Assembly: GCA_963817075.1 (NCBI GenBank)
Contig: CAWFMT010000003.1
Coordinates: forward strand, 682,001 to 746,000
Length of the DNA: 64,000 nucleotides
Reading direction: 5' to 3'
Source: DASPKM01 sp963817075
GTDB lineage: Bacteria; Bacteroidota; Bacteroidia; Chitinophagales; Chitinophagaceae
In this document: positions 34,209 through 43,476 of the stretch, one piece after another
How positions within the stretch are numbered: position 1 is the first letter of the stretch
Layout of the letters: each line of letters starts with the position of its first letter
The notes under the pieces: generated by a model
What the model was told of the DNA's origin: nothing
Databases searched by the model: none
Seen by the model: the letters and a program-made list of their open reading frames with translations, nothing else
Position numbers and translations under genes: made by a program

Positions 34209-34378
34209 TTTAACCGGAAAGTCGCCAGGACGCAAAGAGAACCAGAAGTCTGAAGTCAGAAATCAGAGTCAAAAGGTCTACATGAAGTAGTCAGAAGTTA
34301 AAGAAGTTAACTCACGACTCACGATTCACGATTCACGTCCCTCGATTTCCCTTGCGTCTTTGAGTCTTGGCGGTTAAA
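34209..34378. repeat. Repeat A split by repeat B (nested composite)
   Basis: The left arm of repeat A (TTTAACCGGAAAGTCGCCAG, 34209-34241) is followed by a whole repeat B (34243-34344, with TCAGAAGTTAAAGAAGTTAA and three or four CACGAYT heptamers). The right arm of repeat A (CCTTGCGTCTTTGAGTCTTG, then GCGGTTAA, 34345-34378) comes after it. Confidence 0.85.
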
Positions 34379-34455
34379 TCCTCACACGTCCACGAGTTTT
34401 TTCCCCTCTCAGTTAATAGGGTCCTTGGTAACTTTTCTGCTTTATCGAGGTTCCT

Positions 34456-35730
34456 ATGACTGAACGACTTCTTCAATTTATCTGGCAGTTCCAATATTAC
34501 AATCGTACAGATCTAAGAACAACTTCAGGAGAAGAGTTGCAGATCATTCAACAAGGCCAATTCAACACAAATCAGGGTCCTGATTTTCTTGAGGCGAAGA
34601 TCAGAATAGGGAAAACAACTCTCATTGGAAACATTGAATTACACCTTAGTGCTGAAGACTGGGAAAAGCATGATCACCAATTCGATCGCAATTATCAGAA
34701 CGTGATCCTACACGTTCTTTGGAATCCGCAAAAGTCCATTTTTCATCTCCCCACACTCGTGTTGTCTGATAAAGTTCCAAAATTGTTACTGCATAAGTAC
34801 GAGCAACTCATGTTTAGTTCTTCGTTTGTACCATGCAGTAACCTGCTTGGGGAAATCCCGGATATCATTTGGACTTCCTGGAAAGAACGCATGATAATAG
34901 AACGACTTGAAAAGAAATCAATTCTTATTGAATCATATCTCAGAGATTCCAATGAACACTGGGAGCAGGTATTTTGGTTGATGATAGCCAGAAATTTTGG
35001 AAACAAGGTGAATGCAGAAAGCTTTGAGGCAATCGCCCGTAGTATTCCTTTAAACCTGTTGGCGAAACACAGAAACCAGATTCACCAGTTGGAAGCAATT
35101 CTGTTCGGCCAGGCCGGATTACTAAACCGCGACTTTGATGAAGATTACCCATCCATGTTGAAAAAAGAATATCTCTTTTATAAAAGAAAATATGGATTGA
35201 AAATGGTGAATCATCCAATTCATCTTTTGCGAATGCGTCCAGGCAATTTCCCGACCATTCGTCTTGCCCAATTGGCGATGTTGATTAATCAATCCTCGCA
35301 TCTTTTTTCCCTGATCAAATCAGCGCAAGATATCAGGGAGATCAGGGAACGACTCCAGGTTACCGCAAATGATTACTGGTGTTATCATTACTTATTCGAT
35401 CAAACGTCAGAGTTCAAGCCTAAGAAATTAGGAGAGGAGATGATAAATAATATTCTCGTAAACACCATCTCTCCAATTTTATTTGCATATGGCTCATGGA
35501 ACAAAATCAATGAATTCAAGACTAAGGCCACATCCTGGCTGCAGGAGATCGAAGCTGAGAAGAATTCTATTATGAGAAATTGGGAGTCACTGGATATCCA
35601 TCCTCAGCATGCAGCTGATTCACAAGCATTGCTTCACCTGAAAAAAGAATATTGCGATGCAAGAAAGTGCCTTGAATGCGCAATTGGCAATAAGTTGCTC
35701 AAGACAGAGAAACAAAATCCTGCTTTTTGA
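34456..35730 (+). CDS. DUF2851-family protein
   Basis: The 424-residue soluble protein starts with the recognisable family N-terminus MTERLLQFIWQFQYYN and GQFNTNQGPDFLEAKIRIGKT, followed by GNIELHLSAEDWEKHDH. The N-terminal 110 residues resemble a nuclease-like alpha/beta fold with acidic and His residues, but catalysis is unproven. The remainder is helical. The C-terminal CDARKCLECAIG has three Cys that could bind a metal. Common in Bacteroidota; function unknown. Confidence 0.85.
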   Translation: MTERLLQFIWQFQYYNRTDLRTTSGEELQIIQQGQFNTNQGPDFLEAKIRIGKTTLIGNIELHLSAEDWEKHDHQFDRNYQNVILHVLWNPQKSIFHLPTLVLSDKVPKLLLHKYEQLMFSSSFVPCSNLLGEIPDIIWTSWKERMIIERLEKKSILIESYLRDSNEHWEQVFWLMIARNFGNKVNAESFEAIARSIPLNLLAKHRNQIHQLEAILFGQAGLLNRDFDEDYPSMLKKEYLFYKRKYGLKMVNHPIHLLRMRPGNFPTIRLAQLAMLINQSSHLFSLIKSAQDIREIRERLQVTANDYWCYHYLFDQTSEFKPKKLGEEMINNILVNTISPILFAYGSWNKINEFKTKATSWLQEIEAEKNSIMRNWESLDIHPQHAADSQALLHLKKEYCDARKCLECAIGNKLLKTEKQNPAF

Positions 35731-36165
35731 TTATTCCGTACTCTTTACCTCGTTGACTTTAGGCCATTGAAATGAAACTCCTAATTCAATCTCTGGATGG
35801 ATGCTGTATATAACTGGGCATGTATGAGCAGCTCTTTCGAGAATTACTTTTTCCTTATCACCTGCAACAAGGGTATCTGGAAAATAAAAAGTTAAATTAA
35901 TGCCACTGATCCTTCTGGGATCGGCTTTCATAATCTTCTCAACATCTATCCTCGTACCTTTCAGGTCTACGTCCAGGTCTCTTGCCTTAATACCCATGAT
36001 CGTAAGCATACAGCTACCCAAGGCTGTTGCCACAAGATCCGAAGGAGAAAAACGTTCTCCTTTTCCCTGGTTGTCCAGTGGAGCGTCGGTCTCGATGATG
36101 GTTTTTGATCGGGTATGGGTAGCAACGGTACGTAAATCGCCCTCGTAAACAACTGAAGAAGTCAT
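35731..36165 (-). CDS. OsmC-family peroxiredoxin-like protein
   Basis: OsmC proteins reduce organic hydroperoxides. The 144-residue product has both catalytic cysteines: Cys52 in LGSCMLTIMG and a second in AAHTCPVIYS near residue 117. The start is ATG 36165 (MTSSVVYEGDL); a longer frame would add 14 residues that overlap the divergent promoter region. The gene ends directly against the stop of the convergent DUF2851 gene with no spacer. Confidence 0.92.
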   Translation of the reverse strand: MTSSVVYEGDLRTVATHTRSKTIIETDAPLDNQGKGERFSPSDLVATALGSCMLTIMGIKARDLDVDLKGTRIDVEKIMKADPRRISGINLTFYFPDTLVAGDKEKVILERAAHTCPVIYSIHPEIELGVSFQWPKVNEVKSTE

Positions 36166-36207
36166 ATTCAATTTTGGTCTAAATTTACAAACTAACAATT
36201 TATACAA

Positions 36208-37002
36208 GTGAAGAAGCTTTTTTTGATAGCTATTGCGGCGATGCTCTCCAGCGGACTTATTGCTCAGAATCAGCCTAAGAAGGAATCAAAAGCGAAAAAC
36301 AAGAAAGATGCACGCAGGGAACGTGTCAACGCACTATTGAAAATGGAGGAAGAAGGGGAATTGGTCTTCAGGAAGCAAAGTGTATTTGGGTTTAAGGCTT
36401 CAACCGATGGATATGGAATCTCCTATGAAATTGGAAAATTCAGATCCAATAGGAATACCTTTCTTTTACAGTTTGAACTCAATGAGAAGAAACATAAAAA
36501 AGAAACCAAGGTTTCAGGTGATTTCAATGGATTTCAATTCAATTCATTCATACCAGGCAAGCTGAATAATTTTTTCCAGTTCAAAGCGGGAGTGGGCAAT
36601 CAGAGGATCATTGGAGGAAAAGGGAATAAGAATGGGGTAGCGGTTGCGGTCATATATGCCGGGGGAATTACACTTGGACTGCTCAAGCCTTACTTTCTTG
36701 ATGTTGAAGATAATGGTCAGCGCTTCAGAAGCACTTATCCAAAAATTTATGACAGCTCCTATCGTGAAATGGGTGCCTCCGGAATCACAACAGGATGGAG
36801 TGAGTTGAAAGTAAAACCTGGTGCGCATGCCAAGGCAGCCATGCGTTTTGACTATGGCAGGTTTAATGAAACTGTAACTGGGCTGGAAGTCGGAATTACA
36901 GCTGAATATTATGGCAGCAAGATCGGCCAGGTAGCTTTTAATAAAGAAAAGAGCCTGTTTTTCAATGCTTACCTCTCCCTACTACTGGGTCGCCGGAGAT
37001 AA
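36208..37002 (+). CDS. Exported beta-rich protein of unknown function
   Basis: The 264-residue protein has a signal peptide (MKKLFLIAIAAMLSSGLIAQ) followed by a very basic linker (KKESKAKNKKDARRERV). The rest is beta-rich with the strands FGFKASTDGYGISYEIGK, AVAVIYAGGITLGLLKPY and SLFFNAYLSLLLGRRR, which look like outer-membrane barrel strands. The GTG start is needed to keep the signal peptide. It lies 42 bp upstream of lipA and 42 bp from the divergent osmC gene. I know such genes beside lipA in Bacteroidota, but not their role. Confidence 0.75.
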   Translation: MKKLFLIAIAAMLSSGLIAQNQPKKESKAKNKKDARRERVNALLKMEEEGELVFRKQSVFGFKASTDGYGISYEIGKFRSNRNTFLLQFELNEKKHKKETKVSGDFNGFQFNSFIPGKLNNFFQFKAGVGNQRIIGGKGNKNGVAVAVIYAGGITLGLLKPYFLDVEDNGQRFRSTYPKIYDSSYREMGASGITTGWSELKVKPGAHAKAAMRFDYGRFNETVTGLEVGITAEYYGSKIGQVAFNKEKSLFFNAYLSLLLGRRR

Positions 37003-37004
37003 TG

Positions 37005-37012
37005 TATTTTTG
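37005..37012 (+). promoter_or_regulatory. Putative -7 promoter element for lipA
   Basis: TATTTTTG matches TAnnTTTG, beginning 2 bp after the preceding gene's stop and 31 bp before the lipA ATG. No -33 TTG at the right spacing is apparent. Confidence 0.3.
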
Positions 37013-37032
37013 CATCAGTTTTCAGTGATGCA
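37011..37032. promoter_or_regulatory. Perfect inverted repeat upstream of lipA
   Basis: TGCATCA, 8-nt spacer GTTTTCAG, TGATGCA: perfect 7-bp arms starting at the end of the putative -7 box and ending 11 bp before the lipA ATG. It could be an operator or a short leader hairpin. There is no T-run, so it is not a standard terminator. Confidence 0.45.
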
Positions 37033-37043
37033 TTCTTAGAGAA

Positions 37044-37967
37044 ATGGAATTAGATATGAATGAACTTCCGGTGGTTTCTCCTGATGTTATTAAGGCAAAA
37101 AAACCAGACTGGCTCCGGGTCAAGCTTCCAATTGGGGAGAGTTACAAGCATGTCAGAGGACTTGTAGATACCCATAAACTTCACACTATTTGCGAAAGTG
37201 GTAATTGTCCAAACATGGGTGAATGCTGGGGCGAAGGCACAGCAACATTCATGATTCTTGGAAATATCTGTACAAGGTCCTGTGGATTCTGTGCAGTTGC
37301 TACAGGCAGACCTGAAGCAGTTGACTGGGATGAGCCACAACGGGTAGCAGAGGCCATATTTTTAATGAAGGTCAAACATGCTGTCATCACATCTGTAGAT
37401 CGCGATGAATTGAAAGATGGTGGCAGCATCATCTGGAATAATACAATCCGGGCGGTGAAAACCTTAAATCCTGAGTCCACACTTGAAACTCTAATACCGG
37501 ATTTCAAAGCAGAGGCTGAAAACATTCAACGGATAATTGAGGCCGCCCCGGAAGTAGTTTCCCATAACATTGAAACCGTTGAGAGATTAACCAGACAAGT
37601 CAGGATCCAGGCCAAATATTGGCGCAGCATGGAAACCTTGAAAATATTAAAGACAGGTGGAATGCGAACCAAGAGTGGGATCATGCTGGGCCTTGGTGAA
37701 GCAAGAGAAGAGGTTCTTCAAACAATGCAGGACCTAAGGAATTCTGGTGTTGATGTGATCACGATAGGACAGTACCTGCAACCCACAAAAAAACATCTTC
37801 CAGTTCATCGGTTTGTTCATCCTGATGAATTCAAGGAGTATCGTCAGGCCGGATATGAAATGGGATTTGATTATGTTGAATCGGGCCCATTGGTTCGGTC
37901 CTCATATCATAGTGAAAAGCATGTCATCCCAGGTTATGGTCGAGCTATGTGGGAACGTGAAGTTTAG
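37044..37967 (+). CDS. lipA: Lipoyl synthase
   Basis: LipA inserts sulfur atoms into octanoyl groups on 2-oxoacid dehydrogenase and glycine-cleavage subunits. The auxiliary cluster motif is CESGNCPNMGEC (Cys50/55/61) and the radical-SAM motif is CTRSCGFC (Cys76/80/83). The C-terminal RSSYHSEKH carries the conserved Ser-Ser. Length 307 aa is normal. The AUG at 37044 gives MELDMNELP; the ATG at 37056 is an alternative. Confidence 0.97.
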   Translation: MELDMNELPVVSPDVIKAKKPDWLRVKLPIGESYKHVRGLVDTHKLHTICESGNCPNMGECWGEGTATFMILGNICTRSCGFCAVATGRPEAVDWDEPQRVAEAIFLMKVKHAVITSVDRDELKDGGSIIWNNTIRAVKTLNPESTLETLIPDFKAEAENIQRIIEAAPEVVSHNIETVERLTRQVRIQAKYWRSMETLKILKTGGMRTKSGIMLGLGEAREEVLQTMQDLRNSGVDVITIGQYLQPTKKHLPVHRFVHPDEFKEYRQAGYEMGFDYVESGPLVRSSYHSEKHVIPGYGRAMWEREV

Positions 37968-38036
37968 GCTTATCTCCATTTAGTAATATATTCTGGATTA
38001 CGATTTTAATTCCCATCTAAAATACCTGATTTCTAA

Positions 38037-38996
38037 ATGTTGGATTTGAGATCAAGCTTTTTATTGGTATTCATTTTTTCGTTCGGCAACATATCCTTCT
38101 CCCAGCTCAACTGGGTAAGAGTTGATTCTGCCTTCGGCAAACTGCCCGGTTCAGTAAAGGTTTTCAAAACCACGGATTCTTTGGAAGGAAAACCATTCAT
38201 TGCATTTTATCTTGAAGCAGACCTGAAAGATAAAAATCTGGAATTCACAACTCAGTCTGGATACGGAAAACGATACACTCCTGCCCAGTATTATCAATTC
38301 CAACGAAATCCATTCCTCATTGTCAATGGCACATTCTTTTCGTTTCAAACCAATCAAAACCTGAATGTTTTGATCAGGAAGAAAAAGATCGAAGCATATA
38401 ATGTGGCATCGCTAAAAGGAACCGGGAGAGAAAGTAATTTTTATTATTATCCTACGAGAAGCGCCATCGGTATCAACAAAAAAAGGATGGCTGATGTTGC
38501 ATGGATATTCACAGATTCAGCAAATAATAGAATATACGCCTTCCAGGATTCTCCTGTAGTTGCTAAGGGAAGAGACTCAATTCCAACCATCAAACATTTG
38601 AAAAGATATGATTGGAAGAAGTGGAAAATGGTCACTGCAATTGGCGGAGGGCCGGTTCTCCTGCAAAATGGAAAGATCCATATCACAAATCGTGAGGAAC
38701 AGATGTTTGTAAATGGTTTGAATGACAAGCATCCAAGAACTGCCATGGGTTATACAAAAGATGGAAGGCTTATCATCCTGGTTATACAGGGAAGGTTTCC
38801 GGGAATTGCAGAGGGAGCAACCTTGGATCAGGAAGCCCAGATCCTCAAAAACCTTGGTTGTCATGAAGCGTTGAATCTTGATGGGGGAGGGAGCAGTTGC
38901 ATGTTGCTAAATGGAAAAGAAACAATATCACCTAGTGATAAAGTACAGAGAGCTGTACCGGGGGTGTTCCTCATTAAATGGACTAAACGAGATTAA
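38037..38996 (+). CDS. Phosphodiester glycosidase (NAGPA-like) family protein
   Basis: The 319-residue exported protein has a signal peptide (cleaved near ISFSQ, residue 22). It carries the phosphodiester-glycosidase pattern: FLIVNGTFFSF near residue 100, then GGGPVLLQNGKIHIT, PRTAMGYTKDGRLIILVIQGR and NLDGGGSSCMLLNGK. The DGGGSS motif is the family hallmark. In animals the related enzyme uncovers mannose-6-phosphate; the bacterial substrate is unknown and may be an envelope or spore-like glycan phosphodiester. Confidence 0.88.
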   Translation: MLDLRSSFLLVFIFSFGNISFSQLNWVRVDSAFGKLPGSVKVFKTTDSLEGKPFIAFYLEADLKDKNLEFTTQSGYGKRYTPAQYYQFQRNPFLIVNGTFFSFQTNQNLNVLIRKKKIEAYNVASLKGTGRESNFYYYPTRSAIGINKKRMADVAWIFTDSANNRIYAFQDSPVVAKGRDSIPTIKHLKRYDWKKWKMVTAIGGGPVLLQNGKIHITNREEQMFVNGLNDKHPRTAMGYTKDGRLIILVIQGRFPGIAEGATLDQEAQILKNLGCHEALNLDGGGSSCMLLNGKETISPSDKVQRAVPGVFLIKWTKRD

Positions 38997-39002
38997 TGGT
39001 GA

Positions 39003-39087
39003 GTTTGATTGTTTGAATGTTTGAGAGTTCGAAAGTTTGAAGATTGATCTCTTAATTTCGAAATTTCCCAATTTCAAAATTCCAAAA
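39003..39087. repeat. Family C short-word run
   Basis: GATTGTTTGAATGTTTGAGA, then GTTCGAAAGTTTGAAG and CGAAATTTCCCAATTTCAAA. It is the inverse of the run at 28257-28330 and fills the gap between convergent genes up to the ROK stop codon. Confidence 0.75.
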
Positions 39088-40092
39088 TTATTTCATTTCC
39101 CAAACCAGCGCACTAGCTCCCAGGATAGCAGCATCAGCCTCCTTAAGATGACTCACCAATATCTTCACCTTATTCTGGAAAACCTGTATAAGATTTTCTT
39201 CCATGTGCTGGCGGGTTGGTGCAAGTATCAGGTCACCGGATTTTGTGAGGCCGCCGAAAAGTATGATCGCCTCAGGACTTGAAAACATTACAAAATTTGC
39301 GAGTGCAAGGCCAAGGATTTTCCCGGTATATTCAAAAATTTCCTTGGCTAATTTGTCGCCCTGAATTGCGGCTTCATAAACTTTTTTAGAATCAATTTCC
39401 GCCGGAGGAATGGCTCTTAGTAAACTTTCTTCTTTGCTGTTGTCAAGAACTTCGAGAGCGGTTAATCTGACTCCAGTTGCAGATGCATAGCTTTCCAGTG
39501 ATCCGAATTTTCCAGTGCCTTCATGCATTCTTCCACCTGGAATAATGATAGTATGTCCAAGTTCACCCGCAAAACCATCGTGTCCATAAATTAATTTTCC
39601 ATTTGCTACGATCCCACTACCGACACCAGTTCCAAGCGTGATCATAATGAAATCCTTCATCTCCTGTGCTGCACCATACATCATCTCCCCAATTGCGGCG
39701 GCATTTGCATCGTTGGTAAGTACAACAGGTAACTGAAACTTGTGCTCGATCATTTTAGCAAGAGGAATAATACCCTTCCATGGAAGATTCGGAGCGTATT
39801 CAATTGTTCCTGTGTAATAATTTCCATTTGGTGCTCCAACGCCGATGCCTTTGATCCTTCCGGAGCCACCAGCCTTTTGGATCAATGGTTCCAATTGACT
39901 GAATAGTTCATTTATGAATCCTTCTACCTCAGCATGTCCTCTGGTTGATATCTCATGGGAAAAAAGGATATTACCATTGCGGTCAACGATCCCGAATTTT
40001 GTTCCGGTCCCGCCGATATCAATACCTACAGCAAGTTGTTGAAGAGAAGCGTTCATCCCTGAGGATTCGCGATTGGAAGTATTTTGTTTCAC
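39088..40092 (-). CDS. ROK-family sugar kinase lacking the zinc cysteines
   Basis: The 334-residue protein has the ATP-phosphate motif GIDIGGTGTKFGIVD, the sugar-binding PNLPW and TNDANAAAIGEM, and GTGVGSGIV, so it is a glucokinase-type ROK protein. The usual zinc motif CxCGxxGCxE is replaced by a Cys-free HEGTGKFGSLE, although the flanking GELGH and ESYASATG are intact. It probably phosphorylates glucose or a related hexose imported by the FucP-type transporter 16 bp downstream, with which it is probably co-transcribed. Confidence 0.9.
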   Translation of the reverse strand: MKQNTSNRESSGMNASLQQLAVGIDIGGTGTKFGIVDRNGNILFSHEISTRGHAEVEGFINELFSQLEPLIQKAGGSGRIKGIGVGAPNGNYYTGTIEYAPNLPWKGIIPLAKMIEHKFQLPVVLTNDANAAAIGEMMYGAAQEMKDFIMITLGTGVGSGIVANGKLIYGHDGFAGELGHTIIIPGGRMHEGTGKFGSLESYASATGVRLTALEVLDNSKEESLLRAIPPAEIDSKKVYEAAIQGDKLAKEIFEYTGKILGLALANFVMFSSPEAIILFGGLTKSGDLILAPTRQHMEENLIQVFQNKVKILVSHLKEADAAILGASALVWEMK

Positions 40093-40108
40093 AGCTGAGA
40101 GTTAATTA

Positions 40109-41815
40109 TTAATGTCCGCCTTTGGCAATTTCCGTATCAAAGTCAATCCCTTGTTTTTTTAATATTCCTCTCACTGCCCATGCAAAGAATGCCAGGTATG
40201 CGAAACATACAACTGCGATCCAATATGATTGGTGAATACCCATTACATCAGCAAGCTTGCCCTGAATTGGTGGGATGATCGCACCTCCAAGGATCATCAT
40301 GATCAGGAAAGCAGAACCCTGAGTGGTATATTTTCCCAGACCGGCAATTGACAATGCGAAAATACATGGCCACATGATGGAACAAAATAGTCCGCCGCTC
40401 AAGAAAGCATAGATAGATGTGATACCTGTTGTCATCAGACCGATCACCATTGCTATTACTCCTAAGATGCCAAACACCAATAGCATCTGTGCTGGTTTTT
40501 CCTGAGTAATAAAAAATCCGAGTATTTGAACAACTACACAGACAACATACCAATAAAGCGGACTCATATCATTCTTTGCGATGGAATTAACAGCAAGGAT
40601 AATTCCGAATGCAACTAAAGGAACCAATACAAGCAGGAAGTTCTTTACTGATTTTGATGGATTGAAGACAGGAATGGCCCCCGCCCATCTTCCAATCATC
40701 AAACTTCCCCAATACATACTAATATAAGGAGCAGACTGTGCTGCCTGGATGCTTCCAAATTCCTCCTGTTTCAATAACTCTCCGAGATTACTCGCGATTG
40801 TTACTTCAACTCCAACATAAGTAAAGATGGCTAGCATTCCCAATACCAGTTGAGGATAACGCATAGCTCCCCATCCTTGCGGATTCTTGTTAGCGCTGCT
40901 ATAAGAGAACAGCAATCCAATCACAACAATGGCAAGTGCTCCGAGCAACCATCTCAATCGATACATTTCAAGGGTATGTCTTTCCAAATCAGTCATGTTT
41001 GCAGGTACATCCTTGTAACTGGCAAAAACGGGAATAAAGACTGCAATCAGGAGAATGGTTATAATAACAAGGGAAGTAGTTGCCTTGTTTGATTTTTCAA
41101 TTAGCGCCTCTGACCTTCCCGCTGGTAATTTCTTGGAGAAAATAAAGAGGAGGGCTGCTGCAAGAAATAATCCACCAACAAAAAGGTAAAGGACAGTAAC
41201 AGTATCGAGCTCTAAAGATTTAATTTGTTCATCAGTGACTGTTGTTGATCCAAATAGCGCCAGTGCTACTATGATTGGACCGATCATGGTACCGAATGAA
41301 TTCACTCCACCTCCAAGGTTTACTCTATGTGAGCCCGTAGCAGGATCACCCAGGGCGATGGCAAATGGTTGTGCCCCGGTCTGTTGCAGCGAGAATCCCA
41401 ATGCCACTACAAAAAGGGCTGTCAGAAGAGCAGCAAACCCGCTATAATTTACAGCCACCACCATTCCAATTGCACCCACTACCGACAGCATAAGACCTAT
41501 AATAATACTCTTCTTATATCCCCAATGCGCCACAAGGTCCGTGCCTCGGGAGACGCCAATGATATATAAGAATAAGGCGCCTATATAATAAGCAAGATAG
41601 AATGCAAAGTCAATCAGCTGCGATTGGAACTGGTCCAAACTGAAATAGTGTTTGCAAAAAGGAATGAAAATACTATTGGAAGCAGCTATAAATCCCCAGA
41701 AAAAAAACACAGTAACAAGGGTGCCAAGTGCGCCATAATTTGTTGGTATATCCTGGGCGGTTAGTTGATCTGCGTTAGTAGGCGTTGGGGAGGGAACAGC
41801 CGAGGATTTACTCAT
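40109..41815 (-). CDS. FucP-type sugar MFS transporter, enlarged
   Basis: The protein is a sugar:H+ symporter of the FHS/FucP family (FFFWGFIAASNSIFIPFCKHYF, then LSFSLQQTGAQPF-like and LGGGVNSFGTMIGP). It has 568 residues, about 130 more than FucP. The extra length is mainly a central block (about 235-340) with two additional hydrophobic helices and a soluble loop (YKDVPANMTDLERHTLEMYRL). Probably inner membrane and glucose, galactose or fucose specific. It begins 145 bp from the divergent glgA. Confidence 0.9.
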   Translation of the reverse strand: MSKSSAVPSPTPTNADQLTAQDIPTNYGALGTLVTVFFFWGFIAASNSIFIPFCKHYFSLDQFQSQLIDFAFYLAYYIGALFLYIIGVSRGTDLVAHWGYKKSIIIGLMLSVVGAIGMVVAVNYSGFAALLTALFVVALGFSLQQTGAQPFAIALGDPATGSHRVNLGGGVNSFGTMIGPIIVALALFGSTTVTDEQIKSLELDTVTVLYLFVGGLFLAAALLFIFSKKLPAGRSEALIEKSNKATTSLVIITILLIAVFIPVFASYKDVPANMTDLERHTLEMYRLRWLLGALAIVVIGLLFSYSSANKNPQGWGAMRYPQLVLGMLAIFTYVGVEVTIASNLGELLKQEEFGSIQAAQSAPYISMYWGSLMIGRWAGAIPVFNPSKSVKNFLLVLVPLVAFGIILAVNSIAKNDMSPLYWYVVCVVVQILGFFITQEKPAQMLLVFGILGVIAMVIGLMTTGITSIYAFLSGGLFCSIMWPCIFALSIAGLGKYTTQGSAFLIMMILGGAIIPPIQGKLADVMGIHQSYWIAVVCFAYLAFFAWAVRGILKKQGIDFDTEIAKGGH

Positions 41816-41960
41816 ATTGCAATCAGTATTTGAGTGAAAAAAATTAGGCGATTGAAAATAGGAACAATTTCGTCAAGCGAAAAATTTTTTACTTGTAGCC
41901 GAAGGCAAAATGATTGTAAATTGAAATCTGAACTCTCACAGGGATCAGCAAACTATTTTG

Positions 41961-43376
41961 ATGGAAATCATTCATGTCAGCGCAGAGTGTTACCCCGTAG
42001 CAAAGGCAGGTGGATTGGGAGATGTAGTAGGGGCATTACCAAAGTATCAGAATCTTCTGGGTCATATCGCTAAGGTGGTGATGCCAATGTATCGCACAAA
42101 ATTCCTTTATAGCAATGAGTGGGAAGTAGTGCATAAAGGAGGAACCAATATGGGTTCGTGGTGGTTTGAATACACGGTGATCAGAGAAGCTACTAACAAA
42201 CTTGGATTCGATCTTTATCTGATTGATATTAATGGCCTCCTCGACAGAGAAAAGATCTATGGTTACGATGACGATGCTGAACGATTCACTGCTTTCCAGA
42301 TTGCAGTTGTGGATTGGATCGCATCCTGGCAACATCATCCTGACATAATCCATGTTCATGACCATCATACAGGACTAATTCCATTCATGGTAAAGCATTG
42401 CAGGGCATTTCAGCATTTGCAAAATGTACCAACCGTTATATCCATTCACAATGCGCAATACCAGGGCCAGATGGGTTGGGACAAAAGCAAATACATTCCG
42501 CCATGGGATACCTGGAAGTGGGGTCTACTGGATTGGCAGGGAAGCATAAACCCGCTGGCCTCCGGAGTCAAGAATGCTTGGAAGGTCACAACGGTTAGCT
42601 GGAGTTATCTCGAGGAACTCATGCAATCTGCCAATGGACTTGAAACTCTTTTTGCGGCGGAGAGATGGAAATGCGTGGGTATATTAAATGGAATCGATAG
42701 CCAGGTTTGGGATCCACGTACAGATACCTACATTGAAAACAGATATGGGATAGATAATCTGGAAGAAGGCAAACAGGCCAACAAAGATCTTTTGTGTGAA
42801 CAATTCGGACTAGATAGCAATAAACCCATCATCGGATTTATCGGGCGACTTGTGGGAGAGAAAGGGGCTGATATTCTTCCTGCTTCCATTGCGGATTCAT
42901 TTTATTATGTCGGCAGGAAAATGAATTTTTTCATCCTTGGAAGTGGATTTCCTGAAGTTGAGTCGCAACTCAATAGCCTTAAATCTTTGGCCTGGGGTGA
43001 TTACAATGTTTATATTGGTTATAATGAAGGATTGAGTCACCTTGTTTACGCCGGCTGCGATTTTTTACTAATGCCGTCCAGGGTTGAGCCTTGTGGGTTG
43101 AACCAGATGTATTCCATGCGATACGGCACCATACCGATGGTTAGAAATACAGGTGGGCTAAGAGACACGGTAATTGATTTTGGAGAAAAGGATGGATATG
43201 GTATCAGGTTTGAGCATGCTTCAGTAGGGGATATTACACATGCAGTGTGGCGGGCTGTGGAATTATTTAAAGATTCCAAAAAAGTACATGAAATCCGGCA
43301 GCGAATGATGAATCTGGATTTCAGTTGGGAAACCAGCGTGAAAGAATACATTCGGTTATATGAATCTTTAATATAA
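41961..43376 (+). CDS. glgA: Glycogen synthase
   Basis: GlgA adds glucose from ADP-glucose to a growing alpha-1,4-glucan. The 471-residue GT5 enzyme has the N-terminal KAGGLGDVVG loop (Lys15), the HVHDHHTGL segment and the C-terminal EPCGLNQMYSMRYGTIPMVRNTGGLRDTV motif that binds ADP-glucose. The ATG at 41961 is used. It is followed 100 bp on by glgC in the same direction and is divergent from the FucP-type transporter. Confidence 0.95.
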   Translation: MEIIHVSAECYPVAKAGGLGDVVGALPKYQNLLGHIAKVVMPMYRTKFLYSNEWEVVHKGGTNMGSWWFEYTVIREATNKLGFDLYLIDINGLLDREKIYGYDDDAERFTAFQIAVVDWIASWQHHPDIIHVHDHHTGLIPFMVKHCRAFQHLQNVPTVISIHNAQYQGQMGWDKSKYIPPWDTWKWGLLDWQGSINPLASGVKNAWKVTTVSWSYLEELMQSANGLETLFAAERWKCVGILNGIDSQVWDPRTDTYIENRYGIDNLEEGKQANKDLLCEQFGLDSNKPIIGFIGRLVGEKGADILPASIADSFYYVGRKMNFFILGSGFPEVESQLNSLKSLAWGDYNVYIGYNEGLSHLVYAGCDFLLMPSRVEPCGLNQMYSMRYGTIPMVRNTGGLRDTVIDFGEKDGYGIRFEHASVGDITHAVWRAVELFKDSKKVHEIRQRMMNLDFSWETSVKEYIRLYESLI

Positions 43377-43436
43377 ATTGGATATTCAGATTTTCTAATT
43401 TCAGATTGTGAGAAGAGGATCGTAATTCTGCAATCT

Positions 43437-43453
43437 AACCCGCGAGCCGGGTT
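43437..43453 (+). promoter_or_regulatory. Small stem-loop upstream of glgC
   Basis: AACCCG, loop CGAGC, CGGGTT gives a 6-bp stem 23 bp before the glgC ATG. It could lie in the mRNA leader. There is no T-run, so termination is unlikely. Confidence 0.3.
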
Positions 43454-43476
43454 GATCTACACTTAAACTTACCAAT

